A stretch of 64,000 nt of DNA, from the NCBI RefSeq assembly GCF_900637515.1, contig NZ_LR134375.1, forward strand, positions 502,501 through 566,500, read 5' to 3'. The position numbers were made by a program, and so were the translations under genes. Numbering within the stretch: position 1 is the stretch's first letter; each line of letters begins with the position of its first letter. Below the pieces are notes generated by a model. The model was not told the origin of the DNA. It worked only from the letters and a program-made list of their open reading frames with translations, and ran no database searches. Below are positions 8,101 through 17,474 of the stretch, one piece after another. The stretch is from Veillonella dispar (GTDB lineage Bacteria > Bacillota > Negativicutes > Veillonellales > Veillonellaceae).

Positions 8101-8436
8101 ACCGATGAACTCATCGATCGATTCGGTACTCCAACAGATCCAGTAGACCGATTATTGCGCATTGCCCAAATTAAAGAGCAAGCACGTTTACTTGGCATTA
8201 AAAGTATCGTCCGTAGAGATCAACAGCTTACTATCCATTGGCATGATGATTCTAAGATGGCCGACTGGGATATGGGGGCTGTGCGAGAAGATTTATGGAA
8301 AAAGATGAAATTTGCAGACTCCAAGCCAGCCATATTGTATGTGAGCCTTAAAGGCATGAAAGGTTCTATTTTGACCATTACGGAAGCGGTGATGAAGGCT
8401 TTGAGCCAGAAATCATCGTCTAAGGAGGGCCTATGA
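5140..8436 (+). CDS. mfd: Transcription-repair coupling factor
   Basis: A DNA translocase of 1,098 residues that removes stalled RNA polymerase at lesions and recruits UvrA. Domains in order: a UvrB-like N-terminal module, a CarD-like RNA polymerase interaction domain (about residues 425-490, starting [17 protein letters not shown]), a RecG-like helicase with Walker [10 protein letters not shown] (about 573), DEEQ box (about 676), SATPIPRT, and motif VI (QMRGRVGRS, about 850), then the C-terminal TRCF domain. It is slightly shorter than enterobacterial and Bacillus Mfd but complete. The start is ATG 5140, with only a weak GGTGCAG ribosome binding site. It overlaps the next gene by four bases (ATGA), so the two are translationally coupled. 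Confidence 0.97.
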   Translation: MDNTLTQLLSQNPSFVDGLNAFQRKGKSVIYGLSGSQKSFLLNQAFSTGLTKPVVIVVHDKDHKEMWERDLAFFWTNIPVLSFPITDHVDFTTIARSLEDQGAQMRALALLAWQEPAVVIANAEEVTQYVVSPQYLKGQSLHFSLNDTIERDTALEQLVTIGYERVDQVEQRGHFAVRGDILDIYPVNSEHPIRIEFFGDEIDTLRFFSVENQRSIEQIDSYTVTPFFLGKSDADCTLLSYVKEGTLIYDEPGRIQEALKKFLKEDPTHRKNHCDWSELQRTVEATNQVAFTFMQQRSIGLAGFTPIGIQGKTMTSFERQIPLLTDEIKQWHRLKHQVVLVLNNQQRREGIERALEGEGIAFVHSAEWIAKPNTVVILQGLLTDGFELPNSHLVVVVEGNIYGQQKRKLRNKPKKGQEINYFTDLTPGDYVVHSMHGIGKYIGLKTIETEGIHRDYIEIDYAGSDKLFLPANNLDQLQKYIGNEGDVPRINKMGGRDWAKVVTKAKKSIDDLADKLVDLYAQREITQGFAFLPDQPWQQEFEDAFPYEETEDQLQATAEIKASMEKPVPMDRLLAGDVGFGKTEVAMRAIFKAVMSGKQVAVLVPTTVLAQQHFQTFLNRFAPFGVKVDVLNRFRSTAEKKQVLKGVEDGSIDVLIGTHSLLNKKVVFKDLGMLVVDEEQRFGVAQKEKWKEWANNIDVLTLSATPIPRTLHMSLVGVREMSVINTPPEERLPVQTYVVEYDMNLVADAIKRELARGGQVYFVYNRVASINHMGELLEEALPGLRYAIAHGQMTGRQIEEIMTDFYEGHYDVLLSTSIIETGLDIPNANTIIIYDADRLGLSQLYQMRGRVGRSRRRAYAYFMYRPDKMLSEAAEKRLKAIEEFTELGAGFKLAMRDLEIRGAGNLLGSQQHGNIASVGFGMYVSMLEEAIAKAQNKEVEREVSIDPAIDLEVDAFIDDAYIKDSARKISVYQRLLHIKSKEQLDDMTDELIDRFGTPTDPVDRLLRIAQIKEQARLLGIKSIVRRDQQLTIHWHDDSKMADWDMGAVREDLWKKMKFADSKPAILYVSLKGMKGSILTITEAVMKALSQKSSSKEGL

Positions 8437-10040
8437 ATCGATTTTTAAAGGGCGCTATGATTTTAACCTTAGCTGGGATTATCGTTAAGGTTATTGGTGC
8501 TTTCAGTAAAGTCCTTATTGCCCGTGTACTCGGTGGGGAAGGGATTGGCCTATATATGATGGCCTATCCGATTTATCAAATTATCGTTAGTATTTCCGCG
8601 GCAGGTATTCCTGTGGCCATATCTATTATGATTGCGGAAAAGCTAGCTAATGATGATATGCGTGGCGTACAACAAGTATTTTCCGTATCTTTAAAGGTAT
8701 TAACACTGTTAGGACTTGTATTTAGTGTTGCTTTATACGGCAGTGCACAGTGGCTCATAGATTCTCATATTATTACAGATCCTCGTGCATTGCTCGCCAT
8801 TCAGCTATTATCTCCAGCAATCTTTATCGTTACGATTTTAAGTTGTTTTAGAGGTTACTTCCAAGGCTTCCAATACATGGTTCCTACTGGGACTAGCCAA
8901 GTCTTTGAACAAATCTTCCGCGTATCCTCTATGGTGGGCTTAGCCTATTACTTCATTGATAGAGGGTTACACTTAGCGGCTGGTGGTGCAACCTTTGCTA
9001 CATTCCCTGGCGTATTAGCGGGATTACTCGTATTAATTTACTTTTACTATCGTCAACGTCGTGTACGAGCGCAAATGTTGGCACAGCAGAATCCCAATGC
9101 TATTGGTGAAAGCAATGGCTCTGTAGTCAAACGACTATTTAGCTTGGCTATACCAGTTTCAATGGCTAATATTATGTTGCCCATGGTATCTCTTATCGAT
9201 ACATTTATCGTACCAAAGCGATTGATGGATATTGGGTATTACCTCAATGAAGCGACAACACAATTTGGCTATCTCACAGGGATGGCTACATCGTTGATTG
9301 GTTTGCCTATCATTTTGACTACATCCTTAGCGGCTAGCCTTGTACCAGCTGTATCTGAGGCACATGCCCAAGGTGATGTGCACCGCATTGTACAGCGCGC
9401 CGGCACAGCCATTAAGATTGCCAATATGTTCACTATACCGGCCTGCATTGGGCTCTGTGTATTAGCGACACCTATATCTAAATTGATATACGCAACGCCT
9501 CATGCTGGTCCTGTTATTGCTGTTATTAGCTTGAGTATTATATTCTTAGGGTGGCAACAGATTACAGCAGGCATTTTGCAGGGCTTAGGTAGAACGGTTA
9601 TTCCTATGGTAGCCATTTTTATCGGTCTATTGGCTAAGACATTCTTGGACTATCAATTGACAGGTACTATTGAACTTGGTATTAATGGTGCCGCATGGGC
9701 AACGAATTTAAACTTTGCTATTGCTGCACTTATAAACTATATATTTGTTAAAAAATATGTAGGCTCCGTACTCAATAAATTAGAGCTATTAAAAATTGTA
9801 GTGTCTGCCATGGCTATGGGCGGTGCTACACAGGTGGTGTATGTGACGACTGTAGAACTGTTCGGTAACGGTGGTGCCGTAGCAGCAGCTATTATTGTAG
9901 CGGTATTTGTGTATGGTTTATCCTTATGGTTAACAAAGGCCGTTGTAAAAGCCGATATGTATCATTTCCCAGTTATAGGTAAGCGCTTGCAAGCTCGTCG
10001 AGATAAGGAGGAGGCTAAGCTATATGAAGAACAATACTGA
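8433..10040 (+). CDS. MOP-superfamily flippase (SpoVB/MurJ-like polysaccharide exporter)
   Basis: A multispanning membrane protein of 535 residues with about 14 hydrophobic segments. The N-terminus (FLKGAMILTLAGIIVKVIGAF) and the pattern ARVLGGEGIGLYMMAYPIYQ are characteristic of the SpoVB/YtgP branch of polysaccharide or lipid II flippases. The probable substrate is a lipid-linked cell-envelope precursor moved across the inner membrane. It starts inside the mfd stop codon and ends 17 bases inside mazG, so mfd, this gene and mazG form a tightly coupled operon, an arrangement common in Firmicutes. Whether it acts in peptidoglycan or another envelope polymer cannot be read from sequence. Confidence 0.88.
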   Translation: MNRFLKGAMILTLAGIIVKVIGAFSKVLIARVLGGEGIGLYMMAYPIYQIIVSISAAGIPVAISIMIAEKLANDDMRGVQQVFSVSLKVLTLLGLVFSVALYGSAQWLIDSHIITDPRALLAIQLLSPAIFIVTILSCFRGYFQGFQYMVPTGTSQVFEQIFRVSSMVGLAYYFIDRGLHLAAGGATFATFPGVLAGLLVLIYFYYRQRRVRAQMLAQQNPNAIGESNGSVVKRLFSLAIPVSMANIMLPMVSLIDTFIVPKRLMDIGYYLNEATTQFGYLTGMATSLIGLPIILTTSLAASLVPAVSEAHAQGDVHRIVQRAGTAIKIANMFTIPACIGLCVLATPISKLIYATPHAGPVIAVISLSIIFLGWQQITAGILQGLGRTVIPMVAIFIGLLAKTFLDYQLTGTIELGINGAAWATNLNFAIAALINYIFVKKYVGSVLNKLELLKIVVSAMAMGGATQVVYVTTVELFGNGGAVAAAIIVAVFVYGLSLWLTKAVVKADMYHFPVIGKRLQARRDKEEAKLYEEQY

Positions 10041-10806
10041 TAAGCCAGTATCGGTACAACCATTAGTAGATGTAGTAAAAGCTTTGCGTGCTCCGAATGG
10101 TTGTCCTTGGGATCAAAAACAGACTCATGAGTCGTTGCGTCGATATTTCATCGAAGAAACCTATGAGGTAGTAGATGCTATCGACAATAAAGATATGCCA
10201 AATCTTCGTGAAGAATTAGGTGATGTATTATTGCAAGTTGTCTTTCACAGTCAATTAGCTGAGGAAGCAGGTCAATTTACATTAGAAGATGTAATTCACG
10301 ACGTTACAGAAAAGATGATTCGTCGTCATCCCCATGTTTTTGACCCTGAAAATAATGAAAAATCATACAGTTGGGATGAATTAAAGGCGCAAGAAAAGAA
10401 AAATATACAAAAATCTGTATTGGATGGTGTATCCAAAGGTTTACCTGCATTAGTAGCGGCTTACAAACTACAAGAAAAGGCTGCAAAGCTAGGTTTTGAC
10501 TGGGATGAGCTCGATCCAGTTTGGGCGAAAGTTTCCGAAGAAATGGATGAATTTAAGGAAGCTATTGCCCAAGAAGATAGAGAAAATATGGAAAAAGAAG
10601 CGGGAGATGTGCTTTTTTCCTTGATTAATCTATTAAGATGGTATAAAATAAGCGGTGAAAATGCACTAAATCGCACAAACACAAAGTTCCGACAGCGTTT
10701 TTTACATGTAGAAGCTTGTGTTAACCAAAGCGATCGCTCATGGGAAGACTTTTCATTAGCTGAGCTGGATGCTTTTTGGGAGGAGGCTAAAGTGCAGGAA
10801 AAGTAG
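10024..10806 (+). CDS. mazG: Nucleoside triphosphate pyrophosphohydrolase MazG
   Basis: Hydrolyses (d)NTPs to NMP and pyrophosphate as a house-cleaning enzyme. At 260 residues it has the usual two MazG domains. The first carries the metal-binding pattern EETYEVVDAI ... EELGDVLLQV (about residues 40-70); the second has EEMDEFKEAI ... EAGDVLFSLINLLRW (about 177-215). The N-terminal GCPWDQKQTHESLRRY is the family hallmark. It overlaps the end of the flippase gene by 17 bases and precedes HU by 51 bases. Its pairing with mfd and HU fits a nucleic-acid maintenance neighbourhood. Confidence 0.96.
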   Translation: MKNNTDKPVSVQPLVDVVKALRAPNGCPWDQKQTHESLRRYFIEETYEVVDAIDNKDMPNLREELGDVLLQVVFHSQLAEEAGQFTLEDVIHDVTEKMIRRHPHVFDPENNEKSYSWDELKAQEKKNIQKSVLDGVSKGLPALVAAYKLQEKAAKLGFDWDELDPVWAKVSEEMDEFKEAIAQEDRENMEKEAGDVLFSLINLLRWYKISGENALNRTNTKFRQRFLHVEACVNQSDRSWEDFSLAELDAFWEEAKVQEK

Positions 10807-10857
10807 CCTAGAGGTTTGCATGCTTCTTAGGTATAGTATTTTTAAGGAGGTTCTGTC

Positions 10858-11157
10858 ATGAACAAAACAGAATTAATCGCAAGTGTTGCACAAAAAACTG
10901 AATTAACTAAAAAAGACGCTGAAAAAGCGGTAAAAGCTGTATTTGACACAGTTGCTGAAGAATTAGCTGCTGGCGGTAAAGTACAAGTTATCGGCTTCGG
11001 TACATTCGAAGTTCGTGAACGCGCAGCTCGTGAAGGCCGTAACCCACAAAACGGTAAAACTATCACTATCGCAGCTTCCAAATCCCCTGCATTCAAAGCT
11101 GGTAAAGGTTTGAAAGAACAAGTTAACGCTGCAAAAGCTAAAAAACGCAAAAAATAA
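10858..11157 (+). CDS. hup: HU-family DNA-binding protein
   Basis: 99 residues, normal for HU. The helical dimerisation half ([21 protein letters not shown]) is followed by the beta-arm signature [21 protein letters not shown] (about residues 45-66) and [16 protein letters not shown]. The C-terminus has a Lys-rich tail (AKAKKRKK). It bends and compacts DNA in the nucleoid. The AAGGAGG ribosome binding site is strong, and codon choice is more biased than in its neighbours, as expected for high expression. A terminator follows directly. Confidence 0.97.
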   Translation: MNKTELIASVAQKTELTKKDAEKAVKAVFDTVAEELAAGGKVQVIGFGTFEVRERAAREGRNPQNGKTITIAASKSPAFKAGKGLKEQVNAAKAKKRKK

Positions 11158-11172
11158 TCTCTAACGGATTGG

Positions 11173-11200
11173 AAAGAGACCTTTCGAGGTCTCTTTTTTT
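11173..11200 (+). terminator. Terminator after HU
   Basis: AAAGAGACCT, a TTCG loop and AGGTCTCTTT form a 10-bp stem followed by a T run. Confidence 0.92.
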
Positions 11201-11239
11201 CGTCTATTTATGGTATAATGCACAGAGAAAGGGTGTACT

Positions 11240-12394
11240 ATGAATAACGAAAGATCACGGAAGGTTCTCATCGTGTCCGCTTCTATTGGGACAGGACATA
11301 TGCAGGCCGCCAGAGCCATAGAAGAATATTGGAAAGAGAAAGAACCACAAGCATCGATAACGCATGTGGACTTTCTTGATACAGAAACCATGTCTGTAGA
11401 GCATTTGATCAAGGGTACGTATATCAAGATGATCGACGTATTTCCGATGCTATATGATATGATTTACCGCGTATCAAAAGGGGAAAAACGAGGTACGATT
11501 ATGCAAACTGCATTATCATACCTATTGAAAAGCCGCATGCTCAAATTGGTACAACAAGAGGAGCCAGATGTAATGGTATTTACGCATCCATTCCCATGTG
11601 GTGCAGCATCTATCTTAAAACGCCAAGGCCATATCGATGTACCATTAGTGGCTATCATGACAGATTTTAGTAGTCATCAATTTTGGCTATATCCACAAAT
11701 TGATACATACTATGTAGCTACTGAATCGATGGTAGATGAAATGGTAGCAGCTGGTATTGATAAATCACGCATCCATGTATCAGGTATTCCTGTGCGTCGC
11801 TCCTTCTTCCGTGATGCTATTGAAGAATATATCTTAGAGAAACCGGTAAAAGTGCTCGTTATGGGTGGGGGCCTAGGGTTAGGTTCTCTAGAAACGGCAT
11901 TAAAACATTTAGATGAAGTAAACGGTATTGATGAAATTACTGTCGTAGCCGGTCAGAATACATCTCTTTATGAATCCTTAGTTACCCTTAGTGAATCTAT
12001 GCGAACTAAGACCATTGTATACGGGTATACTACAAATATTTCGGAACTTATGAAGTCGTCTTCCTTGCTAGTTACAAAGCCTGGTGCGTTAACATGTATG
12101 GAAGCGGTTACTATTGGGTTGCCTATGGTATTCTTTAACGCCATCCCGGGGCAAGAAGAGGCCAATGCAGAGCTGTTAGAACAACGAGGTTGTGCTCGTT
12201 GGGCTCGTGATATTCATAACTTGGAAGACGTTGTGACCGCGCTTCTTATTAACTCTCCAAGACTTCAACAAATGTCTGAGCGCGCTCGTGAATGGCATGT
12301 GGATGGTGCGGCTAATATCGTAAATAGTCTTATAGCCATATTAGATGCTGAGACGCCGGTAGAATTAGTGAAAGCAGAGCAATCTATCAGTTAA
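11240..12394 (+). CDS. MGDG-synthase-type glycosyltransferase
   Basis: A 384-residue GT28-type enzyme that probably transfers a sugar from a UDP-sugar to diacylglycerol or another lipid at the inner face of the membrane. The N-terminal domain opens with VLIVSASIGTGHMQAARAI, the hallmark of the MGDG synthase/UgtP family; the C-terminal domain has VMGGGLGLG (about 207) and the donor-binding segment LVTKPGALTCMEAVTIGLPMV (about 275). Sugar and acceptor are not predictable. It follows HU after a terminator, with its own -10-like TATAAT near 11213-11218 and a short leader, so it is probably transcribed alone. Confidence 0.88.
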   Translation: MNNERSRKVLIVSASIGTGHMQAARAIEEYWKEKEPQASITHVDFLDTETMSVEHLIKGTYIKMIDVFPMLYDMIYRVSKGEKRGTIMQTALSYLLKSRMLKLVQQEEPDVMVFTHPFPCGAASILKRQGHIDVPLVAIMTDFSSHQFWLYPQIDTYYVATESMVDEMVAAGIDKSRIHVSGIPVRRSFFRDAIEEYILEKPVKVLVMGGGLGLGSLETALKHLDEVNGIDEITVVAGQNTSLYESLVTLSESMRTKTIVYGYTTNISELMKSSSLLVTKPGALTCMEAVTIGLPMVFFNAIPGQEEANAELLEQRGCARWARDIHNLEDVVTALLINSPRLQQMSERAREWHVDGAANIVNSLIAILDAETPVELVKAEQSIS

Positions 12395-12501
12395 TAGTTT
12401 AGTATTTACAGAATTATAGTGATTGTAAAAGCTATATAGCTCGATATGTTTCATTAACGATGTTGGTTCAATAAACGTTATATGCTCTATCATAAAATTA
12501 T

Positions 12502-12537
12502 AAAAGCGATGACCTGTCTAAGGTCATCGCTTTTGTT
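12502..12537 (+). terminator. Terminator after the glycosyltransferase
   Basis: AAAAGCGATGACCT, a short loop and AGGTCATCGCTTTT form a 14-bp stem. Confidence 0.9.
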
Positions 12538-12572
12538 ATTGTCTTTAGACTGGTTCGCGACGTAGTCGCGAA

Positions 12573-13290
12573 TCATAAAACCACCCGCTATGCGGGTGCG
12601 GCAACGAAAGTTATACAAAAAAATCACCTTGCTTAAGTATAATGTAGGTGTTCAAGCCGCATTATATACAAAAGAAAGGTGATTTTATATGGCAACAAAG
12701 ACACAGAGCCTTGCGCACACAAAATGGTTATGCAAATACCACATAGTATTTACACCTAAGTATAGACGTAAAGTTATATATAATCAATATAGAAATAGTT
12801 TACGTGAAATACTGAGACGTTTATGTGAATATAAGGGCGTCAAGATTATAGAGGGGGAGCTTATGGCAGATCATGTGCATATGCTAGTGTTAATTCCACC
12901 TAAAATATCAGTTTCATCTTTTATGGGATATCTAAAGGGTAAAAGTGCGCTAATGATGTTCGATAAACACGCAAACTTAAAGTATAAATTTGGAAATAGA
13001 CACTTTTGGTCCGAGGGATATTATGTAAGTACGGTAGGATTAAATGAAGCTACCGTAAAAAAATATATACGTGAGCAAGAATTACATGACCAAATGAAAG
13101 ATAAACTTAGTGTAAAAGAATATGAGGACCCTTTTAAGGGTAGCAAGTAATACATATCCCCTTTAAGGGGACCGTTACGAGTCAATGGCTATGCGGCTTG
13201 AACGTAGTGAAAGCCAGCGCCTTTAGACGCTGGCCTAGTACTACGGGCTTATAGCCCGTGAGCAAACCACCCGTTTTACGGGTGGTCCTG
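12573..13290 (+). mobile_element. IS200-type element (single-gene IS200/IS605 family)
   Basis: The transposase gene is flanked by subterminal hairpins instead of inverted repeats. The left end has CCACCCGC-TAT-GCGGGTG (12581-12598), and possibly TTCGCGAC-GTA-GTCGCGAA (12554-12572). The right end has GCCAGCG/CGCTGGC (13213-13234), ACGGGC/GCCCGT (13243-13259) and ACCACCCGT/ACGGGTGGT (13266-13286). The boundaries are approximate because these elements make no target duplication. No tnpB is present. The element sits eight bases from the stop codon of the convergent gene at 13294-13614. Confidence 0.85.
12689..13150 (+). CDS. tnpA: IS200/IS605 family transposase (Y1 HUH)
   Basis: 153 residues, the full length of an IS200 TnpA. 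The HUH metal site is H62-V-H64 in ADHVHML, and the catalytic tyrosine is probably Y126 in VKKYIREQE. It moves the element as single-stranded DNA through hairpin recognition at both ends, usually at the lagging strand. The start is ATG 12689 with a GAAAGGTG ribosome binding site. The reading frame is intact. The left-end hairpin just upstream can also limit expression by folding in RNA, as known for IS200. Confidence 0.95.
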   Translation: MATKTQSLAHTKWLCKYHIVFTPKYRRKVIYNQYRNSLREILRRLCEYKGVKIIEGELMADHVHMLVLIPPKISVSSFMGYLKGKSALMMFDKHANLKYKFGNRHFWSEGYYVSTVGLNEATVKKYIREQELHDQMKDKLSVKEYEDPFKGSK

Positions 13291-13293
13291 ATT

Positions 13294-13614
13294 TTATTGG
13301 TATTGTTCAATATGTTCTTGTCGAATGTTTTGAAGTGTTTCCAAGAATGTATCTGTGCTTTCAGCACTATCTAACAAGTCTTTTAGTTGGTAAGAATCAT
13401 CGAGGGTCACACTCCATTGGAAGGAGTCATTGTCGTCGTATACATTGAATACGATTGGCGTTTCTAAATCCTCTGGCAAATGACCGTCATCATCGGACAC
13501 AGTTGCATAGGTGCCATCTTCCAAGAGCTCTGTAAATAATGTATCATACCCATCGATATCGATAAGTTCAAAATTGATAGTTTCATAAAAGTCTAAAACG
13601 ATATCTGCTGCCAT
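13294..13614 (-). CDS. Acidic hypothetical protein
   Basis: 106 residues, not recognised. It is strongly acidic (clusters such as DDDGHLPEDLE and DDNDSF), without signal peptide, membrane segment or Cys. The alternation of strands (INFELIDIDGYDTLFTELL, FQWSVTLDD) and a C-terminal helix suggests a small cytosolic alpha/beta protein. The ribosome binding site is strong (GAGGAGG). The IS200 element lies immediately behind its stop codon and may now supply its terminator. It is divergent from the ABC-F gene, sharing a 112-bp intergenic region. Confidence 0.75.
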   Translation of the reverse strand: MAADIVLDFYETINFELIDIDGYDTLFTELLEDGTYATVSDDDGHLPEDLETPIVFNVYDDNDSFQWSVTLDDSYQLKDLLDSAESTDTFLETLQNIRQEHIEQYQ

Positions 13615-13726
13615 GTGGACCTCCTCATGAATATATACGTTACGTTTATTCTACTGAGGGGGCCTGTTACTGTCAATGGTAATGTGTAGTATAATAAATA
13701 TCAGAATGACACAATAGGAGCATACG

Positions 13727-15733
13727 ATGAACGTTATTAGTTTACAAAACATAGAAAAATCATATGGCACACGACTGCTGTTTAAGGAGGTAAATATTAC
13801 TTTTACCACCGAAAAACGGCTAGGTCTTGTGGGCATTAATGGGACAGGTAAATCTACCTTCTTAAAAATCTTGGCAGGACAAATGGAGCCTGATAAGGGG
13901 ACCATTGAGCGAAATGGTAAGGCCAGTATACATTATTTAGCACAAACACCTGAGTTTGATCCAGATTCTACATTGTTAGAAGCTGTTCTTGATGGTGATC
14001 ATCCTCGTTTACGGATGGTACAATCCTTTGAGCGCATTAGTCGTGAATATCGCGAAATGCAAGAGGCTGGTGGTGAGGATGCTAAAGTATCACGGAACTA
14101 TATGAATGCCTTGGAGCAGATGGACCAACAAGATGGATGGCAAGTGGAGCAAGAGGCGCGTATTATTTTATCTAAGTTAGGTTTTCCTGATGTGAATCAA
14201 AAGGTGGCTATGTTATCTGGTGGTCAAAAGCGTCGCCTTGCGTTAGGACAGGCATTATTATATCCTTGTGATCTATTATTGCTAGACGAACCGACAAACC
14301 ATTTAGATGAAGATAGTATCGATTGGTTGGAATCTTATTTAAGTGCCCGCCAAGGCGGATTATTAATCAGTACCCATGATAGATATTTCCTTGACTCTGT
14401 ATGTAATGGTATTTTGGAATTATCGAATCGTCGCATGTACCAATACGATGGTAATTATGAAGAATTTATTGCTTTAAAGGCTGATCGAGAGGCTCGTGAG
14501 GCAGCTACAGAAGAGAAGCGTCGTCAGTTCTTAAAACGAGAAATCGAATGGGTACGCCGTGGTGCGTTGGCGAGAACGACAAAACAAAAGGCTCGTTTAG
14601 ACCGCTATGAAAAACTTAAGAATATGGAGAAGACCCGACGCCCGGATCAAATGGATCCTATTGCTTTAAAAACGCGTTTAGGGAAAACCATCTTTGATAT
14701 TGAACATTTGGCATTCTACTTTGGTGAGCGTCCTATGATTAAGGATTTTACCTATCATGTAGTGCGTCATGATCGTATCGGTATCGTTGGTCCTAATGGG
14801 GTTGGCAAGTCCACCTTTATGAATATTCTTGATGGAACCTATGAACCTACAAGCGGTACGATTGGTAAAGGCGAGACAGTTCGCATTGCACACTTCAAAC
14901 AAGAACTGCCAGAGTTTGATGAAGATATGCGTGTTCTCGATTATATTCGGGAAGACTATTCGTATATGGTGTTGGGCGATGGCTCTACATTGAGTGCTGG
15001 TCAGATTCTTGAACGATTCCTATTTACACCTGAGCTACATGGTGTGCCAATCCGTAAACTTTCAGGTGGCGAACGACGTCGGTTGTATCTACTAAAATTG
15101 CTTATGAGCGCTCCTAATGTTTTGTTGCTAGACGAACCGACCAATGATCTTGATATTCCTACATTAGAGGTACTAGAGGACTTCCTTGACTCCTTTAGTG
15201 GTGTCATTATCACCGTATGCCACGATCGTTATTTCCTAGACCGCGTTGTGGACAAACTCTTTGTGTTCAGTGGTGATGGCCATATTGAGATTGTTCATGG
15301 CTCCTATTCTGACTACAAGGATTCTTTAGATGAAAGTAGCGGTGGAAAGCGCCCATTTTATATGGCTAATACAGGTACATCTGTTACTTCTAAAGATGAA
15401 AAATTGGAAGGGGCTGCACCTAGTAATGCTAGTGATGATTCATCGTTAGGAAACACAGCAGATGGGAATGATAGTAGCCTCACAACTTCTGGGGGAGATA
15501 CTTTCAAAGAAGCACCAAAGAAGGGGCTAAATAAAGCGGAAGAAGCGGAGTATGCTAGTATCATGGAGGAATTGCCTAAATTAGAGCATTTAGTAAAGGG
15601 CCTCGATGTCATGATTAGTCAAGTTGCTACTGATTATGAGAAGATGCAATCCTTGATGGCTGAGCGAGAAGAGACTCAATCCCAAATAGATGCGCTCACA
15701 GAACGGTGGATGGAATTGGAAGAACGCCTATAA
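13727..15733 (+). CDS. ABC-F family ATPase (Uup/YdiF-like)
   Basis: 668 residues with two ABC modules and no membrane segment. NBD1 has Walker A GINGTGKST (about 36) and signature LSGGQKRR (about 164). The interdomain linker (about 245-310) is Arg/Lys-rich, as in ribosome-acting ABC-F proteins. NBD2 has GPNGVGKST (about 355) and LSGGERRR (about 446). A Ser/Asp-rich spacer (about 545-600) leads to a C-terminal coiled coil (about 610-668), as in Uup and YdiF. The family acts at the ribosomal E site to relieve stalls or, in some members, to protect from antibiotics; nothing here points specifically to resistance. A -10-like TATAAT lies near 13691. Confidence 0.9.
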   Translation: MNVISLQNIEKSYGTRLLFKEVNITFTTEKRLGLVGINGTGKSTFLKILAGQMEPDKGTIERNGKASIHYLAQTPEFDPDSTLLEAVLDGDHPRLRMVQSFERISREYREMQEAGGEDAKVSRNYMNALEQMDQQDGWQVEQEARIILSKLGFPDVNQKVAMLSGGQKRRLALGQALLYPCDLLLLDEPTNHLDEDSIDWLESYLSARQGGLLISTHDRYFLDSVCNGILELSNRRMYQYDGNYEEFIALKADREAREAATEEKRRQFLKREIEWVRRGALARTTKQKARLDRYEKLKNMEKTRRPDQMDPIALKTRLGKTIFDIEHLAFYFGERPMIKDFTYHVVRHDRIGIVGPNGVGKSTFMNILDGTYEPTSGTIGKGETVRIAHFKQELPEFDEDMRVLDYIREDYSYMVLGDGSTLSAGQILERFLFTPELHGVPIRKLSGGERRRLYLLKLLMSAPNVLLLDEPTNDLDIPTLEVLEDFLDSFSGVIITVCHDRYFLDRVVDKLFVFSGDGHIEIVHGSYSDYKDSLDESSGGKRPFYMANTGTSVTSKDEKLEGAAPSNASDDSSLGNTADGNDSSLTTSGGDTFKEAPKKGLNKAEEAEYASIMEELPKLEHLVKGLDVMISQVATDYEKMQSLMAEREETQSQIDALTERWMELEERL

Positions 15734-15792
15734 TTCCTTATAGCATGCGATTTTTTAATATCTGTTATGCAAAGGAATTACATGTAAATTTA

Positions 15793-15821
15793 TTGATAAA
15801 AGTCACAATTTATAGTATAAT
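15793..15821 (+). promoter_or_regulatory. Promoter of the [FeFe] hydrogenase gene
   Basis: TTGATA at 15793-15798 and a perfect TATAAT at 15816-15821 are separated by 17 bases, 45 bases before the start codon. Confidence 0.8.
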
Positions 15822-15865
15822 TTCATCGATTAACGATAACAACGTTACCTAAGTAGGAGGAACTC

Positions 15866-17335
15866 ATGAGTAAGTACCAATTTTTAGACCGTCGCGTACC
15901 GATTGAAGACGGCAATATTGCTTTAGTTCAAGATTTATCCAAATGTAAAAACTGCTCCTTATGTCGTAAAGCGTGTGCTGTAGACATGGGCGTATTTGAT
16001 TATTATGATTTAACAACAAATGGGGATCATCCAATTTGTATTCATTGCGGTCAATGTGCATCTATTTGTCCATTTGATTCCATCAATGAACGCTCTGAAA
16101 TTGATGAAGTAAAAGCAGCTATTGCTGACCCTAATAAAATCGTTGTATTCCAAACTGCACCTGCTGTACGTGTTGGCTTAGGTGAAGAATTTGGTCTTGA
16201 TGCGGGTACATTCGTAGAAGGTAAAATGGTAGCTGCTCTTCGTAAATTAGGTGGCGACTATATTCTCGATACAAACTTTGGTGCGGACATGACTATCATG
16301 GAGGAAGCATCTGAGTTGTTGGAACGCGTTATCAATAGTGATTCCGTATTGCCTCAATTCACATCTTGTTGCCCTGCTTGGGTAAAGTTTGCTGAAACAT
16401 TCTATCCAGAATTCTTGCCAAACTTGTCTACTGCTAAGAGTCCAATCGCTATGCAAGCGCCTACGCAAAAAACATACTTTGCTGAAAAAATGGGCCTTGA
16501 TGCAAAACAAATCGTTGCTGTTGCAGTAACACCTTGTACAGCTAAGAAATTCGAAATTCGTCGTGACGAAATGAACTCCTCTGCTGAATACTGGGATGTA
16601 CCAGAAATGCGCGATACAGACTACTGTATTACTACACGTGAACTTGCAAAATGGTTACGTGCAGAAGAAATCAACTTTGATGAATTAGAAGATTCTGCAT
16701 TTGATCCATTGATGGGTGAAGCATCTGGTGGTGGTATCATCTTCGGTAACACTGGTGGCGTTATGGAAGCGGCTATGCGTGCGGCTTACAAATTAGCAAC
16801 TGGTGAAGATGCACCTCAAACATTGATCCCATTCGAAGCAATTCGTGGTATGGACGGTGCTCGTGAAGCAGACGTAGTCATTGGCGATAAAACATTACAT
16901 GTGGCGGCTGTTCATGGTACAGGCAACTTGCGTAAATTCATCGAACGCATGCGTGCAGAAAATATCCATTATGACTTCATTGAAGTAATGGCTTGCCGTG
17001 GTGGCTGTATCGGTGGTGGTGGTCAACCACGCGTTAAATTACCAATGGCTGATAAAGCTCGTGAAGCTCGTATTGCGTCCTTGTACACTCGTGATGCGGA
17101 AGTAAAAGTAAAAGCAGCTTGTGATAATCCAGATATCCAAAAATTATATGCTGAGTTCTTCGATGGCAAACCTATGAGCCATAAAGCACATCACATGTTA
17201 CATACAACATTTGTGAACCGCTCTGAAGATTTGGGCCCTAATGGTGCTTGTACACCTGCTACATGCCCAACATCTGTGCCTAACTTGAAAAAGGCCGCAG
17301 AAGCAGCTAAAGCAGCAGCGGAAGCTAATAACTAA
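15866..17335 (+). CDS. [FeFe] hydrogenase, short monomeric type
   Basis: 489 residues. The N-terminal domain holds two [4Fe-4S] clusters (C27, C30, C33, C37 and then CIHCGQCASICP). The H-cluster domain shows TSCCPAW (166-172), TPCTAKKFE (222-230) and EVMACRGGCIGGGGQP with C377 and C381. It evolves H2 with reduced ferredoxin, fitting a lactate-fermenting anaerobe. The L2 motif starts with Thr222 where many group A enzymes have Met. The C-terminus has an extra Cys-containing stretch (GACTPATCPTSVP) and an Ala/Lys-rich tail. No HydEFG maturases or bifurcating subunits are adjacent. Its own promoter and terminator suggest a monocistronic gene. Confidence 0.93.
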   Translation: MSKYQFLDRRVPIEDGNIALVQDLSKCKNCSLCRKACAVDMGVFDYYDLTTNGDHPICIHCGQCASICPFDSINERSEIDEVKAAIADPNKIVVFQTAPAVRVGLGEEFGLDAGTFVEGKMVAALRKLGGDYILDTNFGADMTIMEEASELLERVINSDSVLPQFTSCCPAWVKFAETFYPEFLPNLSTAKSPIAMQAPTQKTYFAEKMGLDAKQIVAVAVTPCTAKKFEIRRDEMNSSAEYWDVPEMRDTDYCITTRELAKWLRAEEINFDELEDSAFDPLMGEASGGGIIFGNTGGVMEAAMRAAYKLATGEDAPQTLIPFEAIRGMDGAREADVVIGDKTLHVAAVHGTGNLRKFIERMRAENIHYDFIEVMACRGGCIGGGGQPRVKLPMADKAREARIASLYTRDAEVKVKAACDNPDIQKLYAEFFDGKPMSHKAHHMLHTTFVNRSEDLGPNGACTPATCPTSVPNLKKAAEAAKAAAEANN

Positions 17336-17435
17336 TAGCTAAAAATAGTTAACCGTAACAATTAACAGTAAATGTAACAGTTAACTATAGTTAATTGATA
17401 CATACTATAAAAGCATATATGGCTTAAGATAAACG

Positions 17436-17474
17436 GCAGATAGTTGATATTTCAATCACCTATCTGCTTTTTTA
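17436..17474 (+). terminator. Terminator after hydrogenase
   Basis: GCAGATAG and CTATCTGC pair, with an inner TTGAT/AATCA extension, followed by TTTTTTA. Confidence 0.85.
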
